DNA of 62,476 nt from an uncultured Clostridia bacterium (GTDB lineage Bacteria; Bacillota; Clostridia; Oscillospirales; Ruminococcaceae): positions 1-62,476 of the forward strand of contig CANRLW010000008.1 in the NCBI GenBank assembly GCA_947631575.1. The letters run 5' to 3'. Each line of letters begins with the position of its first letter. Within the stretch, counting starts at the first letter, position 1. The position numbers and the translations under genes were made by a program. Positions 60,056-62,476 of the stretch are shown here, in pieces. Under the pieces are notes generated by a model, which saw only the letters and a list, made by a program, of their open reading frames with translations, was not told the DNA's origin and did no database searches.

Positions 60056-60469
60056 GTATTCAGTAACAGCCGAAAAGCAATACGCTCATTTACCAATGTT
60101 GAAAACCTTTAACGTTTTTATTCCCCCGCTCCAAAGTGGTTTCACTATTTGGGTTGTTCCCCGCTCAACACCTCTCCTAGCATTGCCTTTTAAAAGCACG
60201 GCTTTGAAAAGGCAATGCGGGGAAAACCCCTGCTAGAGGTTAGAAATTAGAGGTAAGAGGTAAGAATTTTGAGGAGATTTTGAGATTAAAAGCTTTTTGA
60301 TTATCAAAAGAAGAAACCGGAGGCTAGAATTTGTTTTGAGCGGAAAACAACTTTCCCTCTTAAACTCTAGCCTCCAGCCTCTTTCTCTGAACACCAAAAA
60401 ACTTTATCTCCAAAACTACCTTTGACTTCTTACCTCTTACATCTTTCTTCTTACCTCTAGAAGGGAAAA
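60056..60469. other. Gene-free repeat island upstream of the transketolase 3' end
   Basis: No credible reading frame. It holds a long hairpin (GCATTGCCTTTT/AAAAGGCAATGC, 60180-60219), many AGAGGTAAGA- and CTAGCCTC-like short repeats (60235-60345, 60367-60380, 60440-60460, 60656-60690) and, at 60390-60433, a copy of the module found at 18811-18854. Confidence 0.7.
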
Positions 60470-60601
60470 CTCTTGTTTTCCCCGCACCCTTTAGCGCTAA
60501 CTTGCGTTTGTGGGGACTCCGTCCCCGCGCCCCTGCCAGAGAGGAAACTTTTTTGACAAAAAAGTTTCCTCTCTGGACTCTCCTTCAAAAAACTTTCGTG
60601 C
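60470..60601. repeat. 132-bp repeat with 17-bp hairpin, copy 2
   Basis: From CTCTTGTTTTCCCC to ACTTTCGTGC, same orientation as 17079-17210. The perfect stem AGAGAGGAAACTTTTTT / AAAAAAGTTTCCTCTCT has a 3-nt loop here. Confidence 0.87.
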
Positions 60602-60678
60602 GCCCGCCCGTTTAGTTGCTGAAAATTTGAATAGTGGCTCGCCGCTCAAAACTTATTCTAGCCTCTTGACTCTAGCGT

Positions 60679-61623
60679 CTAGCCTCTAGCAACGTTCGCC
60701 TTTACAACGTTTACTATATTCTCCGCCGAAAGCCCGAACTCCTTTAACAGCACCTTCGCAGGTCCGCTATGTCCGAACACGTCGTTTATTCCGATCTTTA
60801 TCACCGGCACGGGATATTCTTCAAGAACAACATCTCCTACTGCCGAGCCGAGACCGCCTATAACGCTATGCTCTTCGACCGTTATTATCTTTCCCGTTTC
60901 CCTTGCGGCTTTTATGATTATATCGCGGTCAATGGGCTTTATAGTGTGGATATTGATAACGCGCGCGTCTATGCCCATTTCTTTAAGAGCCTGTGCCGCG
61001 TCCATTGCCTCAGCCACCATAAGTCCGCTCGCAATTATGGTTATATCCTTTCCGTCCTTTACCGTAATGCCTTTTCCAAGCTCAAACTTATAATCGGAAG
61101 TATTGAACATCGGAACGGCAAGTCTTCCAAATCTCAGATATGTCGGACCTTTGAAATCAGCCATAGCAAGTACAGCCGCTTTCGCCTCATAATAATCCGC
61201 GGGAACTATGACCGTCATATTCGGGAGCGCTCTCATAATTGCCACGTCCTCGCAGCACTGATGTGTAGCGCCGTCCTCGCCTACGGAAATGCCGCCGTGC
61301 GTCGCGCCTATCTTTACATTTACGCGGGGATATGCGATCGAATTTCTGATTATCTCAAATGCTCTTCCCGCCGCGAACATTGCAAATGAGCTTGCAAACA
61401 CAAGCCTTCCGGTCGATGCAAGCCCCGACGCAACGCCCATCATATTCTGCTCGGAAATTCCGCAATTGAAATGCTTTTCGGGATAAGCCTTTTTAAACAC
61501 AGAGGTCTTTGTCGCAGCGGACAAATCCGCATCAAGAACGAGCAGATCGGGACGAATTTCCGCCAGCTCGCAAAGTCCGTCGCCATAGCCCTCGCGCGTC
61601 GCGCGTCTAGTTACTTCTGCCAT
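60679..61623 (-). CDS. Transketolase, C-terminal subunit
   Basis: The pyrimidine-binding and C-terminal half of a split transketolase, 314 residues: LVLDADLSAATKTSVFKKAY, HFNCGISEQNMMGVASGLA (catalytic Glu), ATHGGISVGEDGATHQ and GLGSAVGDVVLEEYPVP. With the N-terminal subunit it forms the non-oxidative pentose phosphate enzyme, using thiamine diphosphate; DXS-like use cannot be fully excluded. The start codon overlaps the stop of the N-terminal gene by 1 nt. Confidence 0.93.
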   Translation of the reverse strand: MAEVTRRATREGYGDGLCELAEIRPDLLVLDADLSAATKTSVFKKAYPEKHFNCGISEQNMMGVASGLASTGRLVFASSFAMFAAGRAFEIIRNSIAYPRVNVKIGATHGGISVGEDGATHQCCEDVAIMRALPNMTVIVPADYYEAKAAVLAMADFKGPTYLRFGRLAVPMFNTSDYKFELGKGITVKDGKDITIIASGLMVAEAMDAAQALKEMGIDARVINIHTIKPIDRDIIIKAARETGKIITVEEHSVIGGLGSAVGDVVLEEYPVPVIKIGINDVFGHSGPAKVLLKEFGLSAENIVNVVKANVARG

Positions 61624-62474
61624 TATTCAACGCCCCCTTCAAGCTCTTCAAGATGTTCGCGAAGTTGTTTTATTGCACGCTGATAGTCCTCTTCGCCCGG
61701 AGCTTTTCCGTGCCACTCAACGGCGTTCTCCATATAATCGACGCCCTTTCCCTTTGTCGTTTTCAGAATAATGAGCGTCGGCTTTTCAACAACTCTCTCC
61801 GCTGCGTCAAACGCCTTTTCCATTTGTGAAAAGTCGTGTCCGTTTATTGTAATCACATTCCAGCCGAATGCCTCGAATTTTTCGTCTATGGGATAAGGCG
61901 ACATGACCTCGCTAAGTTTTCCGTCGATCTGAAGTCCGTTGTTGTCGAGTATCGCAACGAGATTATCAAGCTTATAATGAGAGGCGAACATTGCGGCCTC
62001 CCATACCATGCCCTCCTGAATTTCTCCGTCGCCTAAAATGGTGTACACCTTATAGCTGTCGCAGGATATTTTTCCCGCGAGCGCCATTCCGCAAGCCTGA
62101 GAAAATCCCTGACCGAGCGAGCCTGTGCTAGCGTCAATTCCCGGAACTTTGTTGCAGTCAGGATGTCCCTCCAGCATAGAACCGCTCTGGCGCAATGTTT
62201 TCAGCGTTTCAAACGGGAAAAATCCTCTAAGCGCCAAAGCCGCATAAAGCGCGGGCGCGGAATGTCCCTTTGACAAGACCATTCTGTCACGCGAAGGGCT
62301 ATCAGGGTCGTTGGGGTCGACATTAAGGCGGTGTTTATACAGATAAGCCAGCACGTCCGCTATAGACAGCGCGCCGCCGGGGTGTCCGCACTTTGCGTTA
62401 TAGACGCCCTCGATTATGCCTATTCGTATTTTTGCCGCGTCAATTTCAAGCTCCCTTACAAGTTTTTTGTCCAT
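61623..62474 (-). CDS. Transketolase, N-terminal subunit
   Basis: The TPP-diphosphate-binding half, 283 residues from an ATG at 62472-62474, so close to the window edge that the ribosome site is not visible. Motifs: GHPGGALSIADVLAYLY, LSKGHSAPALYAALALRG, GSLGQGFSQACGMALAGK and the metal motif GDGEIQEGMVWEAAMFA with DNNGLQIDG. The split two-gene form is typical of Clostridia and archaea. It is coupled to the C-terminal subunit gene. Confidence 0.94.
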   Translation of the reverse strand: MDKKLVRELEIDAAKIRIGIIEGVYNAKCGHPGGALSIADVLAYLYKHRLNVDPNDPDSPSRDRMVLSKGHSAPALYAALALRGFFPFETLKTLRQSGSMLEGHPDCNKVPGIDASTGSLGQGFSQACGMALAGKISCDSYKVYTILGDGEIQEGMVWEAAMFASHYKLDNLVAILDNNGLQIDGKLSEVMSPYPIDEKFEAFGWNVITINGHDFSQMEKAFDAAERVVEKPTLIILKTTKGKGVDYMENAVEWHGKAPGEEDYQRAIKQLREHLEELEGGVE

Positions 62475-62476
62475 AT

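Overview
The window reads as a chromosomal segment from an anaerobic Gram-positive Firmicute, most likely an Oscillospirales/Ruminococcus-type Clostridium. This is an inference from gene content and synteny: sigH stands upstream of rpmG-secE-nusG-rplK-rplA as in Bacillus, spoVG, ireB and DUF1540 genes are present, and there are LPXTG pili with class C sortases, an AgrC/AgrA-like LytTR pair and Ser-rich exported proteins. Promoters are classical (TTGACA, 17 bp, TATAAT) and many genes end at clear intrinsic terminators.

Layout. 1-5.1 kb (minus strand): sigH, a zinc-ribbon protein, a DUF4358 lipoprotein, the rpmG-secE-nusG-rplK-rplA operon, then rimP-nusA from its own promoter. 5.1-11.1 kb: an orphan fumarase beta subunit, a DivIVA-like acidic coiled-coil protein, ireB, a DUF1540 protein, a phosphodiester glycosidase with a membrane partner, and a PcsB/EnvC-like M23 peptidase. 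11.4-17 kb: gdhA, a ribbon-helix-helix protein, a gene remnant and ilvB-ilvN-ilvC. 17-19.3 kb: a second M23 paralogue between repeat-rich spacers. 19.3-34.2 kb: a LytTR response regulator and GHKL kinase, followed by a six-gene pilus operon (2423-aa adhesin, major pilin, two class C sortases, minor pilin, third sortase). 34.2-36.3 kb: no gene apart from tRNA-Thr(CGT) and one 65-aa protein. It holds three degenerate tandem copies of the tRNA, several terminators and a 23-bp tandem repeat. 36.3-43.5 kb (minus): a PadR/HAAS/DUF4097 operon and a five-gene operon (HAD, NlpC/P60-like, DRE-TIM-like, Cof, CNNM/CBS). 43.7-56.5 kb (mostly plus): secG, rnr, ddl, DUF1934, argS, yfhO-like, NUDIX, spoVG, murC, pepV. 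56.5-62.5 kb (minus): a 1045-aa FtsK/EccC-like protein with degraded ATPase motifs, a 1-kb repeat island and a split transketolase.

How the parts fit together. Two thirds of the window is housekeeping: translation, secretion, wall synthesis and turnover, branched-chain amino acids and nitrogen assimilation. The clearest accessory system is the pilus operon. Its promoter has a weak -35 box and, just upstream, two 15-bp direct repeats with a 21-bp period. That is the geometry of a LytTR site, so control by the adjacent two-component system is likely.

The most novel signals are non-coding. (1) A 105-bp element with inverted ends (CAGACTGTA..AAAGCCCC) occurs twice in opposite orientations, with shorter relatives in several 5' leaders. 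(2) A tandem array of interrupted tRNA-Thr copies lies downstream of a strong promoter that is itself inside an inverted repeat. (3) Two or more other modules are shared between distant gene-poor spacers. Several proteins look like pseudo-enzymes: an NlpC/P60 fold without its catalytic residues, a degenerate DRE-TIM protein in the same operon, and the FtsK-like protein.
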